DNA of 64,000 nt from Candidatus Melainabacteria bacterium (GTDB lineage: Bacteria > Cyanobacteriota > Vampirovibrionia > Gastranaerophilales > Gastranaerophilaceae), in NCBI GenBank assembly GCA_003258735.1, contig QHME01000003.1, positions 1-64,000 of the forward strand. The letters run 5' to 3'. This document shows positions 5,892-14,721 of this stretch, piece by piece. The notes under the pieces are model-generated. The model was not told where the DNA came from. It saw only the letters and a list, made by a program, of their open reading frames with translations, and searched no databases. A program made the position numbers and the translations under genes. The stretch's first letter is position 1. Each line of letters starts with the position of its first letter.

Positions 5892-8885
5892 TTACGCAGA
5901 CAAAGTAAAGATTTCGTAGATTTCCTCGTCTGAAAGTTCTGTAATAATCTTTTCACCTTCGTATACAGCCAAATCTGCAAGTTCTTTCTTTGACTTCAAC
6001 ATTTCATCAATCTTTTCTTCAAAAGTGCCAAGTGTTATCATTCTGTGAACCATTACATTTTTGTCTTGACCAATACGATAAGTTCTATCTGTTGCTTGGT
6101 CTTCTACAGCTGGGTTCCACCACAAATCATAGTGGATAACATTTGTTGCACTTGTCAAGTTCAAACCTGTACCACCGGCTTTCAATGACAGAATCATAAC
6201 TTTTGCCTCCGGATCAGTTTGGAATCTTTCAATCAACTCTTCCCTTTGAGGTACGGTCAAGCTACCATGGAAGAACAATGGATCAGTGCCACATTCTTGA
6301 TTAATAACTTTGCATAAAATATCGCCCATCTCTTTATATTGAGTGAAGATAAGAGTCTTTTCACCGTTATCAATAATACTTTGAACAAGGTCGATACATT
6401 TTTCCATCTTGCCTGACAATTCTCTACCCATTTCACCTGATTTCAAGAACTGATATGGGTGGTTACAAATTTGTTTAAGCGCAGTAATAAGTTTGAAAAT
6501 ATTGCCACGTCTGTTTACACCTGTAAAACCACTGATTTTTGTCATCATTTCGTTTAATGTTTTTTCGTAAAGAACAGCCTGAACCTTTGACAAGTAGCAG
6601 TATTCGTTTAGAACCATCTTTTCCGGCAAATCAGAAATTACATGCTTATCAGTTTTCAAACGTCTTAATACGAAAGGAGAAATAGACATTCTCAACTTGT
6701 TAGCCCTTGAATGCTCTTTAAAACGTTCAATAGGAATTGCATAACTTTTTTGGAATTCACGAAGTGAACCCAAGTACCCTTTATTAATAAAGTCAAAAAT
6801 ACTCCAAAGTTCTGTCAATCTGTTTTCTACAGGAGTACCAGTCATAGCAACTTTGACATCGGCCTTCAACATCTTGATAGCAAGAGTTTGAGCTGTATCA
6901 GGGTTTTTGATATTTTGAGCTTCATCTACAATAATCATGCTCCACGCGTGTTTTTTAAGCTCCTCAACATCAATTCTCATAATTGCATAAGTTGTCAAAA
7001 TTACATCATGATTAACATCAAGTTGTCTATCCGGTCCGTGATAAATAACGGCATCAAGATTTGGTGCGAACAACTGTAACTCTTTCATCCAGTTACCCAT
7101 CAATGTGGTTGGACAAATTACAAGGACAGGCTTTTTGAGTTTATTTTCTTCTTTCATTTTCAAAATCAAACTGATAACCTGAATAGTTTTACCTAACCCC
7201 ATATCATCTGCCATACAGGCACCAAAACCTTTTGAAACATTTGTCCACAACCATTTCAAACCAATTTCCTGATATGGTCTCAATTCGCCCTTCAATGTTT
7301 TTGGAACAGTCATTTCTACAGGCTTTGTAAAGTCAGCAAGAACCCTTGCAAATGCTGCATCATAATCAAAATCATATTGGTCAAGTTGACCTGACAATGA
7401 GGCATGGATAAGTTCCATTCTTGACATTGATTTAAGATTAGATTTAGCAATTTGTTCAAAAATCTTTTTGCTTTCTTCTTGGTCAATCAAAACGTATTTA
7501 TTCTTATATTTGATTAAGCCATTATTATTTTCAAGTAATTTTTTGTACTCTTCAATAGAAATTTTCTCATTACCAATTGAAATTTCGTAAGAAAATTCCA
7601 AAATGTCATCCAAAGAAATTTTTGAAGACGGAACATTATTATTAATCAAATCAGCCAAATCATCAGCTCTTGATTCTTTAACCTTTGCATTGATAGATGC
7701 ACGAGGAATAATAATATTGTTCAACTCTTCTGGCAATATAACCTCAATTTGAGCCTTTTGAAGATAATATGCAGTTTGAGTAATAATTTTGTACACTTCA
7801 TTCAAATTCAAATCAAGATATAACTTGTCTTCATCTTCAAATACCTGCTCAAGTTCCGGCATATAACGCAACACATAGTTCAATTGTTTTTCTACGATTC
7901 TCGAAATGTCAGATGCTTTCGCCCCAAAAACTTCTTCTTCGGTATAAAGTTTGTCAATCAAAACACTTTCATTAGTTTTGCGATTTTTAATATGAACTTT
8001 TAATCTAAACAGTTCATCTTCAACTTTTTCAATCTTGAAAAATGGGATAACATCATATTTACCCAAATAAAGTTCATCAAACCATTGAGCAAAGCTTTCC
8101 GCAATATCTTTACCTTTTAGAACAGCCCTTTGCTCCAAGTCTTTTAATAAATATGTACCGGATTTAACATCTTTAAATCTGTACATCTTGATACCCAAGA
8201 ACTTGTAAATAACATAGTTCAAATAAGTATAAATAAATTCGTAAACAAAATCTTTCGGCTTTTCACCTTCAATGAACAAATCTTCAGGCATACATTCTTC
8301 AAACATGTTCACAATTCTAGCCATTTTTTGATTATTAATAATCGGTTCATAAACAATACGGAACATCTGATTATAACGTTTTACCGTTGGAATGAAATAT
8401 AATTTTTCAATCAACTTCATTACAAAATATGTCAACTTGTTCAAATAGATGAATGTTGGTGTCAAATCCGCAATGTCAACAACATTGCCAAATCCGCCAA
8501 AATAATCCATTACCAAATCCCAAGCCATAAAATAACCTACTTGGTCTTTATAAACTTCGGATTTAAAACGGAACAATGAACCTTTAGATTTTAAATAATA
8601 TTGAAAATTATTTGTCGGAGTAACAAAGAAAGACAGATTTTGACCATGAATACTTTTTGTTGGGCGATTTATCAAATAGAAATTAGTATTACGAGTAGGA
8701 GCATTTGGACTCAAAAAGACTCCAGCGAACTCATCTTCAATAATTTGATAAACCATACTCAATGTATAGCGAAAATCTTTGTTTTTAAAATTTTCAGGGT
8801 TTTCGCTCAAATTGAAAAACAATTCATCTACATTATTCTTTTTAAACGAAAAATCAATATCTAAATCTTCAATCTTATTACTCAT
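5892..8885 (-). CDS. SNF2-family DEAD/DEAH helicase-like ATPase
   Basis: A 997-residue Swi2/Snf2 ATPase, a class of DNA translocases that remodel protein-DNA complexes. The N-terminal half (about 1-530) is divergent and lacks a recognisable SWIM zinc finger. The motor shows motif I DDMGLGKT (about 558-565), motif II DEAQ (about 652), MTGTPVENRLTELWSIFDF, LRRLKTDK, then helicase domain 2 with FTQYKEMGDIL, LKAGGTGLNLTSA (about 900) and motif VI ATDRTYRIGQ (about 935). All catalytic motifs are intact. It is common in bacteria as a stand-alone gene, sometimes associated with transcription recycling or defence; nothing around it here suggests a defence island. Monocistronic. Confidence 0.93.
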   Translation of the reverse strand: MSNKIEDLDIDFSFKKNNVDELFFNLSENPENFKNKDFRYTLSMVYQIIEDEFAGVFLSPNAPTRNTNFYLINRPTKSIHGQNLSFFVTPTNNFQYYLKSKGSLFRFKSEVYKDQVGYFMAWDLVMDYFGGFGNVVDIADLTPTFIYLNKLTYFVMKLIEKLYFIPTVKRYNQMFRIVYEPIINNQKMARIVNMFEECMPEDLFIEGEKPKDFVYEFIYTYLNYVIYKFLGIKMYRFKDVKSGTYLLKDLEQRAVLKGKDIAESFAQWFDELYLGKYDVIPFFKIEKVEDELFRLKVHIKNRKTNESVLIDKLYTEEEVFGAKASDISRIVEKQLNYVLRYMPELEQVFEDEDKLYLDLNLNEVYKIITQTAYYLQKAQIEVILPEELNNIIIPRASINAKVKESRADDLADLINNNVPSSKISLDDILEFSYEISIGNEKISIEEYKKLLENNNGLIKYKNKYVLIDQEESKKIFEQIAKSNLKSMSRMELIHASLSGQLDQYDFDYDAAFARVLADFTKPVEMTVPKTLKGELRPYQEIGLKWLWTNVSKGFGACMADDMGLGKTIQVISLILKMKEENKLKKPVLVICPTTLMGNWMKELQLFAPNLDAVIYHGPDRQLDVNHDVILTTYAIMRIDVEELKKHAWSMIIVDEAQNIKNPDTAQTLAIKMLKADVKVAMTGTPVENRLTELWSIFDFINKGYLGSLREFQKSYAIPIERFKEHSRANKLRMSISPFVLRRLKTDKHVISDLPEKMVLNEYCYLSKVQAVLYEKTLNEMMTKISGFTGVNRRGNIFKLITALKQICNHPYQFLKSGEMGRELSGKMEKCIDLVQSIIDNGEKTLIFTQYKEMGDILCKVINQECGTDPLFFHGSLTVPQREELIERFQTDPEAKVMILSLKAGGTGLNLTSATNVIHYDLWWNPAVEDQATDRTYRIGQDKNVMVHRMITLGTFEEKIDEMLKSKKELADLAVYEGEKIITELSDEEIYEIFTLSA

Positions 8886-8926
8886 ATTTTTCCTTTACTT
8901 CAAAAGTGGATAGAAAATAAGGATTA

Positions 8927-8974
8927 AAGGGAATAAGTTCACAATATTATACTTTGAACTTATTTCCCTATTTC
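8927..8974 (-). terminator. gpmI terminator (long inverted repeat)
   Basis: GGGAATAAGTTC and GAACTTATTTCCC form a long stem with an AT loop. On the minus strand it follows the gpmI stop closely and runs into a T-rich stretch. Confidence 0.55.
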
Positions 8975-8990
8975 CTTGAATTTTATTTTC

Positions 8991-10517
8991 TTACTTAATT
9001 AATGATTTGCCTGTCATTTCTGCAGGTTGTTTAATTCCCAACAATTTCAAAATTGTAGGAGCAACATCGCACAATGCACCTGAGTCTCTCAATTCAATAC
9101 CCTGAGGAGCATTGACAACAACAAATGGAACTTCATTCGTTGTGTGAGCTGTTTCAGGAGCATGTGTAGCCTCATCATACATAACTTCAGCATTACCATG
9201 ATCTGCTGTCAACAACATAACTACGTCATTTTCTTTACAAGCATCAGCAATTTTACCAACACATTCATCTACAACGTGGCATGCTTTTGTAGCAGCATCA
9301 ATAACGCCTGTATGACCTACCATATCAGGATTTGCAAAGTTTACTAAAACGAATTGATATTCAGGATTTTTAACTGCACCCAAAACATTTTCACAAACTT
9401 CTGCAGCACTCATTTCCGGTTGCATATCATAAGTTGCAACTTTTGGAGATGGAACAAGAACTCTTGTTTCGTGAGGTTGAGGCTGATCAATACCACCATT
9501 AAAGAAGAATGTTATGTGAGCATATTTTTCGGTTTCAGCAGTTCTGAATTGGTGAATACCATTTGCTTCCAAAACATCACCCAAAATATTCACTAATTTT
9601 TCTTTAGGGAATGCAACAGGGTATGTAAAAGTAGCTTCATAACTTGTCATTGTTGTGTACAAGATATTTTTAAGAACTTTCTTTCTGTTAAAACCGTCAA
9701 AATCAGTGAAGTTAATAGCTTTAGTGATTTCTCTAGCTCTATCAGGACGGTAGTTGATAAATATAATAGAATCATTGTCATGAATTCTTGATTCTTCACC
9801 ACCAATTACTGTAGGCAATACAAATTCATCATTTTCACCTTTTGCATAAGATTGTTTAACACCTTCAATAGCAGATGATGCGTGTTCACCTTCTCCAAAT
9901 AATAAAGCGTTATAACCTTTTTCAACTCTATCCCAACGGTTGTCTCTATCCATAATGTAGTAACGACCGATAATAGTTGCAACAGGAGGAAGATTGTATT
10001 TTTTAAGTTCATCTTCTACAACTTGCAAAAATTCACAAGCACTTTGAGGTGGAGTGTCACGACCATCCAAAAATGCGTGTACATAAACTTTTTCTAAACC
10101 ATTTTCTGCAGCCATTTTAATTAATGCTAACAAGTGATTTAATGATGAGTGAACACCACCGGTTGAAACAAGTCCGTAAATATGTAGTGCAGAATTGTTT
10201 TTCTTAGCATGTTCCATAGCCGCCAAAAATCTTTCATTTTTGAAAAATGAACCATCTTTGATTGCATTATTAATCTTAGACAAATCTTGATAAACAATTC
10301 TTCCGGCACCCAAATTTAGGTGTCCAACTTCAGAATTACCCATTTGTCCTGCAGGAAGTCCAACAAACTCTCCATCTGCTCTCAAGTGCATAAATGGGTC
10401 ATCTTTTTCTAATTCCATAACATGAACAGGATGTGCAAGCTTAGTCGCATCATATTTTTCAGAACCTTTTGAGATTCCCCAACCGTCCATTATACATAGC
10501 AAAACTCTTTTAGCCAT
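8991..10517 (-). CDS. gpmI: 2,3-bisphosphoglycerate-independent phosphoglycerate mutase
   Basis: Interconverts 3- and 2-phosphoglycerate in glycolysis, using two Mn ions and a phosphoserine intermediate. The 508-residue length is typical. MDGWG (10-14) is the N-terminal metal site, GQMGNSEVGHLNLGAGR carries the catalytic serine (Ser62), and DGRDTPP, RYYIMDRDNRWDR and ADHGNAE are the remaining substrate and metal motifs. AGAAGGGA precedes the ATG. Flanked by a terminator on one side and the long repeat-rich spacer on the other, so it is transcribed alone. Confidence 0.97.
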   Translation of the reverse strand: MAKRVLLCIMDGWGISKGSEKYDATKLAHPVHVMELEKDDPFMHLRADGEFVGLPAGQMGNSEVGHLNLGAGRIVYQDLSKINNAIKDGSFFKNERFLAAMEHAKKNNSALHIYGLVSTGGVHSSLNHLLALIKMAAENGLEKVYVHAFLDGRDTPPQSACEFLQVVEDELKKYNLPPVATIIGRYYIMDRDNRWDRVEKGYNALLFGEGEHASSAIEGVKQSYAKGENDEFVLPTVIGGEESRIHDNDSIIFINYRPDRAREITKAINFTDFDGFNRKKVLKNILYTTMTSYEATFTYPVAFPKEKLVNILGDVLEANGIHQFRTAETEKYAHITFFFNGGIDQPQPHETRVLVPSPKVATYDMQPEMSAAEVCENVLGAVKNPEYQFVLVNFANPDMVGHTGVIDAATKACHVVDECVGKIADACKENDVVMLLTADHGNAEVMYDEATHAPETAHTTNEVPFVVVNAPQGIELRDSGALCDVAPTILKLLGIKQPAEMTGKSLIK

Positions 10518-10662
10518 TTTTTAATCCCTTCTTTCTAGCAATATGCTAGCGAAATATTACCAAGAACATGTTTTTTTTTCAATAGCAAGGAATATTTAAC
10601 ACCATTTGCCCCAAAGCCCACATATTCTGATGGGAGGGGAACAATAAAATATCTAATCAGAC

Positions 10663-10920
10663 ACTGTCATTCTGAAAGGATTAAAAATCAAGGAACATAG
10701 CGACGTAGATTTTATCCTATTCAGAATCTATCAATGCTGTCACCCTGAACTTTACAAAGCGAACCATTGAGCTAGAGCGAAATGTGTGAGCCTGTATGCG
10801 GGCGCAGGCTGAGCTGTTTCAGGGTCTCAAATAAAACGCGTCCAGTTAGAGATTCTGAATAGCAAGAAAATTTTGCGTTCATTCTTCACGCAAATTTTCT
10901 AAGCTTTCAGAATGACAACC
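10663..10920. repeat. Composite family D element with internal insertions
   Basis: Starts TGTCATTCTGAAAGG, includes TGTCACCCTGAAC (about 10739), TTTCAGGGTCTC (about 10817) and GAGATTCTGAA (about 10849), and ends TTTCAGAATGACA (about 10917). These are the arms of the compact element at 62862-62957, separated here by extra sequence. Confidence 0.55.
10858..10918 (-). repeat. Dispersed family E, copy 1
   Basis: Read on the minus strand, TGTCATTCTGAAAGCTT is followed by a roughly 40-base AT-rich arm ending TTTTCTTGCT. The same sequence, diverged, is at about 47559-47615 on the plus strand. Confidence 0.6.
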
Positions 10921-11202
10921 TCCTATTTCGTCCACCATCGCCCTACACAAAATCCTTTCTGTCTCGCATTAAATGGCACTGCTCAAGTTTGCAACGCAAA
11001 CTCAACGTTTGCGTTGACGCGCTTTCGCCTCTCGCATACGCTCGTGCCTCTGCTCGACAGCATGTCTTGGATTATTGGGGCTTGCATAGTCTTTATTTCG
11101 TTACAATTTGCTATCGCAAATCTGCACTCAACCAGACTATTTGCACACACGGGCTGGGTTCGCTATGCTCACACGGCGCCCTACCCAAAATCCGCAAAAA
11201 AA

Positions 11203-11223
11203 AAGCTTCTGTGAAAGAAGCTT
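11203..11223 (-). terminator. Orphan minus-strand terminator-like hairpin
   Basis: AAGCTTCT/AGAAGCTT stem followed on the minus strand by a run of nine T. No minus-strand gene is seen upstream of it between 11224 and 11708, so it either ends an unrecognised small RNA or is a relic. Confidence 0.55.
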
Positions 11224-11464
11224 CCTTGGAATCTGTTACAATTCCTCGTGTAAAAGATTAGTAGGTAGAAAGTAGAAGGTAGTAGTATATATAAATATGA
11301 TTTATATATCGTTCTTATATACTAATAAAGTATTTTCGATATACGAAATTGCACAACTCAACGAATATATTTACATTTCTTTACAATAAACTTCATATCA
11401 TAATTAATTTCAGATTTTGGCAAGTTTATTCTTTTAGTCACCCTGAACTAGTTTCAGGGTCTCT

Positions 11465-11582
11465 AATATTACAAAACTCATATATGACTAATTTGTTTCA
11501 TTTGAGATGCTGAAACACCAAGTAGGAACAGAATATTACGTTTCGCTTTAGCTCAACTCATATTCTAGTCAGTTCAGCATAA
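11465..11582. repeat. Dispersed family F, copy 1
   Basis: About 118 bases that align with 30131-30250, sharing for example CAGAATATTACGTTTC and TTTAGCTCAACTC, and with ATGCTGAA/TTCAGCAT terminal pairing. Confidence 0.7.
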
Positions 11583-11708
11583 CCAAAATCACATCATTAC
11601 GAAATTAAAAAGCCTGCCTGACCTCCTACCTTCTTACCCTCTGTGCAAACACTACCCTTGAAAAATCGCACCCTACCTGCTATAATCATCCACAGAAATG
11701 AGGAAACT

Positions 11709-12182
11709 ATGAAACTTGCAATATACCCGGGGAGCTTTGACCCTATAACCAAAGGGCATCTTGATATACTAAAAAACGCAGCAGGAATTTTTGATAAAGT
11801 AATTATCGCAGTAGCTCACAATGGTGAAAAACATGGATTTTTATCAGTAGAAGAACGCGTTAAATTAATAAAAGAAAGCATTAAAGATATTCCAAATACT
11901 GAAGTTGACGCATTTGAAGGCTTAACTATCGAGTATGCAAAAAAACACAATGCGGGAATTTTAATTCGTGGATTGCGTGCAGTATCAGACTTTGAATATG
12001 AAATGCAATTATCTCAAGCAAACAGCGCACTATGCGAAGACATTAAAACAGTATTTTTAACAACTAAACCTGAATACAACTTCATTTCATCAAGCACAAT
12101 CAAAGAAATTTTAAACAATGGCGGAGATATTTCCAAGTTCGTTCCTAAAGCTGTCAATGATTACCTAACTAGAAGGAAATAA
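11709..12182 (+). CDS. coaD: Phosphopantetheine adenylyltransferase
   Basis: Transfers AMP from ATP to 4'-phosphopantetheine in the penultimate step of coenzyme A synthesis. The start at 11709 gives 157 residues, the family norm, with TGAGGA just upstream; a longer upstream reading has no support. Nucleotidyltransferase motifs YPGSFDPITKGH (with the TxGH signature), IRGLRAVSDFEYE and the ISSSTIKE motif are intact. It begins an operon with two coiled-coil proteins (12184 and, after an internal promoter, 12680); a comparable coaD neighbourhood is seen in Actinobacteria and Chloroflexi. Confidence 0.97.
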   Translation: MKLAIYPGSFDPITKGHLDILKNAAGIFDKVIIAVAHNGEKHGFLSVEERVKLIKESIKDIPNTEVDAFEGLTIEYAKKHNAGILIRGLRAVSDFEYEMQLSQANSALCEDIKTVFLTTKPEYNFISSSTIKEILNNGGDISKFVPKAVNDYLTRRK

Positions 12183-12183
12183 C

Positions 12184-12570
12184 ATGAATTTTGAAAGCAA
12201 AAAGAAAATTCAAGACCTTGAAAAACAGCTCCTAGAAAGCTACAAATTGCCAATTTTTAGAGGTTATGTTGCAGTCAACAAACGCGGAGTTGAACAAATC
12301 ATCGATGCCATATACAAAAATTTACCTGATGATATCCAAACAGCACGTGGTTTTCTCAGCTCTTGGAAAGAAGAACCCATACTAAAACAAAATACTGAAA
12401 ATAAAAAGAATCTGTTTAGTTATCTACAAAAGCTTGAAACCACACTGAATGAGCAAATGACAATCGCCTCATACGTAATTGTCAAGGTTAAAGAAATTGA
12501 AGATATCATTAACCAAATTTATAAAAATATTCCGGATGAAATAAATCAAGCAGAAAATCTCGACCATTAG
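12184..12570 (+). CDS. Small protein with two copies of a coaD-linked domain
   Basis: A 128-residue protein starting one base after the coaD stop, with AAGGAAATAAC as ribosome binding site. It contains two copies of one motif: VAVNKRGVEQIIDAIYKNLP (about 29-48) and VIVKVKEIEDIINQIYKNIP (about 97-116). The same motif opens the next gene product (VVNKREIEELIDRIYAALP). That motif resembles the N-terminal segment of coiled-coil proteins related to mycobacterial SepIVA. This copy lacks the long coiled coil, so it may partner with or modulate the 12680 product. Function is inferred only. Confidence 0.8.
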   Translation: MNFESKKKIQDLEKQLLESYKLPIFRGYVAVNKRGVEQIIDAIYKNLPDDIQTARGFLSSWKEEPILKQNTENKKNLFSYLQKLETTLNEQMTIASYVIVKVKEIEDIINQIYKNIPDEINQAENLDH

Positions 12571-12612
12571 TAAACACATGTTAAATTATGTAATTGCATG
12601 CGAAAATATTAT

Positions 12613-12641
12613 TTGACAATTATTTTTCGCTTATGTAATAT
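12613..12641 (+). promoter_or_regulatory. Consensus promoter for the 12680 gene
   Basis: TTGACA (12613-12618), 17-bp spacer, TAATAT (12636-12641), with the ATG about 40 bases further on. Confidence 0.75.
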
Positions 12642-12679
12642 ATTAATATAAAATGTGAAAGGGATAAGGGATAATAGAC

Positions 12680-13246
12680 ATGCCACAAAATGGAGTGTAT
12701 GATTTACTAAAGATGTTAGAAATTGCCTTAGATGAAGGTTATTCTGTATTAAAATACACTGTAGTAAACAAAAGAGAAATTGAAGAATTAATTGATAGAA
12801 TATATGCAGCTTTGCCAACAGAAGTTCAAGAGGCAAGACTTTTCTTAAAACGCAAAGAAGAACTTCAAAACGAAGCTCAACAAAAAGCTAATAAAATCGT
12901 TCAAGATGCGCAAAACGAGGCTGACAGAAAACTTTCCGAATCTGACCAAATGAAAGCAATTGAGCGAGAAGGTAACAGAATTAAAAATGAAGTTTACGAA
13001 GAATGTGAAAAAATGAAACATATCGCTCTTCAAGATGCTGAAAATATCAGACTCCAAGCAACTGACGAAGCTATGAAAATCAGAGAAGGTGCTGAATTAT
13101 ATGCGGAACAAGTTCTTACAAGCATCGAAGGTAATTTGACACAATTGCAACAAGTTGTTAAAAATGGTCAAATCTATATGGAACAATTAAGAACTGATTC
13201 CATTGGCAAATACCCTACCCAAGCAGGAGCTCCATCTCGCAAATAA
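12680..13246 (+). CDS. DivIVA/SepIVA-like coiled-coil protein
   Basis: A 188-residue protein. The N-terminal domain (about 8-55) carries VVNKREIEELIDRIYAALPTE; it is followed by a long charged coiled coil (about 55-155: KRKEELQNEAQQKANKIV...QNEADRKLSE...), rich in Glu, Lys, Ala and Gln. This architecture matches the conserved protein often annotated as ATP synthase subunit B-like or cell-division initiation protein, exemplified by mycobacterial SepIVA. The expected role is a membrane-associated scaffold at the septum or pole; this is family-level inference. AAGGG precedes the ATG, it has its own consensus promoter, and a strong terminator follows. Confidence 0.8.
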   Translation: MPQNGVYDLLKMLEIALDEGYSVLKYTVVNKREIEELIDRIYAALPTEVQEARLFLKRKEELQNEAQQKANKIVQDAQNEADRKLSESDQMKAIEREGNRIKNEVYEECEKMKHIALQDAENIRLQATDEAMKIREGAELYAEQVLTSIEGNLTQLQQVVKNGQIYMEQLRTDSIGKYPTQAGAPSRK

Positions 13247-13265
13247 TATAAATTTTTAATATTTC

Positions 13266-13297
13266 AAAAAAGACACTTCAAACGAAGTGTCTTTTTT
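13266..13297. terminator. Bidirectional terminator
   Basis: AAAAAAGACACTTC-AAAC-GAAGTGTCTTTTTT, a long perfect stem with A and T runs, 20 bases after the stop at 13246. Confidence 0.9.
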
Positions 13298-13449
13298 ATT
13301 GTCAAAAACGTAGTATTTGTTTACAATTTATTTGCAATTTATTTTGTTTGATATAGAATAAAGCTATAAGCCGAAAAAGATAGAATGTGTAATGTTCACA
13401 TTCTATTTTAAATAGAAGACAAGTTAATAAAATAAAAGGAAATAAAACA

Positions 13450-13617
13450 ATGGGTATCAAAGGAAAAAACGACAGAATGGTAGTTCTAGCATGTGAAGAA
13501 TGCAAAGAAAGAAACTACACAACAACTAAAAACAAAAAAACAACAAAAGAAAGAATGGAATTAAACAAATATTGTCCAAAATGCCAAAAACACACTACGC
13601 ATAAGGAAACAAAATAA
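13450..13617 (+). CDS. rpmG: 50S ribosomal protein L33
   Basis: A 55-residue protein beginning MGIKGKNDRMVVLACEECKE and containing the two zinc-type pairs CEEC and CPKC, so it is the zinc-binding C+ form of L33. The ATG is preceded by AAAGGA. It heads the run rpmG - tRNA-Trp - secE - nusG - rplK - rplA, an order widespread in bacteria that confirms the assignment. Confidence 0.95.
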   Translation: MGIKGKNDRMVVLACEECKERNYTTTKNKKTTKERMELNKYCPKCQKHTTHKETK

Positions 13618-13653
13618 GAATTCATCAGAGGTTAATTATTAAACCTCTGACTT

Positions 13654-13726
13654 GCGTCCTTAGTTCAGTTGGTAGAACGTCGGTCTCCAAAACCGGATGT
13701 CGAGGGTTCGAGTCCTTCAGGGCGCG
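13654..13726 (+). tRNA. trnW: tRNA-Trp (CCA anticodon)
   Basis: A full cloverleaf: acceptor GCGTCCT/AGGGCGC, anticodon stem TCGGT/ACCGG around loop CTCCAAA (anticodon CCA), T arm GAGGG-TTCGAGT-CCTTC and G discriminator. The 3' CCA is not encoded. It lies between rpmG and secE, a common place for tRNA-Trp. Confidence 0.96.
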
Positions 13727-13756
13727 TATTTTAACTAAAAATCAAAGGATTATAGA

Positions 13757-13948
13757 ATGAATCAAATATTAGATGCAATCAAAGCATACTTTAAAGGTGT
13801 AAGAACAGAATGGGGCAAAATTAGCTGGCCTGAAAGAAAGACAGTTATTTTTGAAACTTGTTCAGTTATCGTGATTGTATTTGTATTTACTTTAGCAATA
13901 TATATAATGGACCTTTTATTCAAAGGATTACTTAGCCTAATTAAGTAG
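13757..13948 (+). CDS. secE: Preprotein translocase subunit SecE
   Basis: A 63-residue, single-spanning form of SecE: the amphipathic helix AYFKGVRTEWGKISWPERK (with the conserved W-x-x-W-P core) precedes one transmembrane segment (about 33-53). SecE clamps SecY in the translocation channel. AAAGGA precedes the ATG; nusG follows after 28 bases. Confidence 0.96.
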   Translation: MNQILDAIKAYFKGVRTEWGKISWPERKTVIFETCSVIVIVFVFTLAIYIMDLLFKGLLSLIK

Positions 13949-13976
13949 AAATTAAGCAAAATTAAAAAGGTGGCTT

Positions 13977-14603
13977 ATGACAGAAAACGAAAAAACAATG
14001 GAAGAACAATTAAACGAAGATATCGTAGCTGAACAAAACGCAGCAGCTGAACAAGCAGCAGCTAAAGAGGCTACAAAAAGCCAAAAAAGATGGTATATAG
14101 TTCACACATATTCAGGATACGAAAACAAAGTTAAAACTGACTTGGAAAAACGTATTGAATATATGAATATGGGCGACAAAATTTTCAGAATTGAAGTTCC
14201 TCAAAAAACAGTTACACAAATGAAAGCTGGTAAAAAACAGGAAAAAGAAGAAAAAATCTTCCCTGGATATGTTCTAGTTGAAATGATTATGGACGAAGAC
14301 AGCTGGTATGTTGTAAGACACACATCAGGCGTAACAAAATTTGTAGGTTCAGCAAAAAAACCTATTCCTGCGAAGGAAAGCGAAATCAAAAAGATTCTTC
14401 ACCGCTCATCATCTCAAGTTGAAAAAATCGAACTTGATGTTAAAGTTGGTGACAAAGTTAGGATTATTTCAGGTCCATTTGCAGACTTTGATGCAGATAT
14501 CATTGAAGTTTACCCTGATAAATCTAAACTTAGAGCAAATGTTTCAATCTTCGGTCGTGAAACGCCTGTTGAATTGGAATACAAACAAATCAATAAACTT
14601 TAA
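13977..14603 (+). CDS. nusG: Transcription termination/antitermination factor NusG
   Basis: A 208-residue protein. After an acidic, Ala/Glu/Gln-rich extension of about 35 residues comes the NGN domain (KRWYIVHTYSGYENKVKTDL; FPGYVLVEM; VVRHTSGVTKFVG) and a C-terminal KOW domain (VGDKVRIISGPFADFDADI). NusG binds RNA polymerase and links it to Rho or to the ribosome and takes part in rRNA antitermination. AAGGTGG precedes the ATG. The N-terminal extension is longer than usual and low in complexity. Confidence 0.97.
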   Translation: MTENEKTMEEQLNEDIVAEQNAAAEQAAAKEATKSQKRWYIVHTYSGYENKVKTDLEKRIEYMNMGDKIFRIEVPQKTVTQMKAGKKQEKEEKIFPGYVLVEMIMDEDSWYVVRHTSGVTKFVGSAKKPIPAKESEIKKILHRSSSQVEKIELDVKVGDKVRIISGPFADFDADIIEVYPDKSKLRANVSIFGRETPVELEYKQINKL

Positions 14604-14662
14604 AAATTTCACCCTCAAACTTGTTTGAGGGATGAGTTTTATAATACGTAAGCACAAAAAAT

Positions 14663-14707
14663 GTGGAAGGATACTTTTTAAAAGTTTAAAAAGACCGCTA
14701 TTACCAC
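14663..14707 (+). promoter_or_regulatory. Leader RNA element before rplK (putative L1-binding site)
   Basis: GTGG...CCAC encloses the conserved pieces TGGAAGGAT and CCGCTATTACCA and an apical hairpin CTTTTTAAA/TTTAAAAAG. A second copy precedes rplA with covarying outer pairs (ATGG/CCAT). The position fits autogenous control by L1, known for L11-L1 operons; the binding itself is inference. Confidence 0.5.
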
Positions 14708-14721
14708 AAAAGGAGAAAAAA

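Larger units (their letters stand above)
10534..11708. other. Gene-free, repeat-rich spacer upstream of coaD
   Basis: About 1.17 kb with no convincing gene. It holds arms of dispersed families D and E (10659-10920), an unusually GC-rich stretch (about 10930-11190) with several self-complementary pieces such as AACGCAAAC/GTTTGCGTT and GGGC/GCCC, a minus-strand terminator-like hairpin (11203-11223), another D arm (about 11440-11465) and a family F copy (11465-11582). The two ORFs that can be read across it (10912-11214 and 10989-11261) have no ribosome binding site and no family resemblance. Confidence 0.6.

Noticed and set aside
5892..8885. SNF2 helicase as part of a defence island
   Set aside because: No nuclease, methyltransferase or phage-related partner is adjacent; the neighbours are housekeeping genes.
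10912..11261. Two overlapping ORFs of 100 and 90 codons in the GC-rich spacer
   Set aside because: No ribosome binding site, no recognisable motif, and they run through dispersed repeats; the open frames follow from the higher GC content.
11643..11708. Upstream extension of coaD
   Set aside because: It adds residues absent from the family and lacks a ribosome binding site; ATG 11709 gives the standard N-terminus.
14621..14645. Internal promoter before rplK (TATAAT at 14640-14645)
   Set aside because: The only -35-like hexamers are at poor spacing or poor match; the box may be chance in AT-rich sequence.
14632..14721. Upstream extension of rplK
   Set aside because: It reads through the structured leader; MAKKV at 14722 is the normal L11 start with AAAAGGAG.
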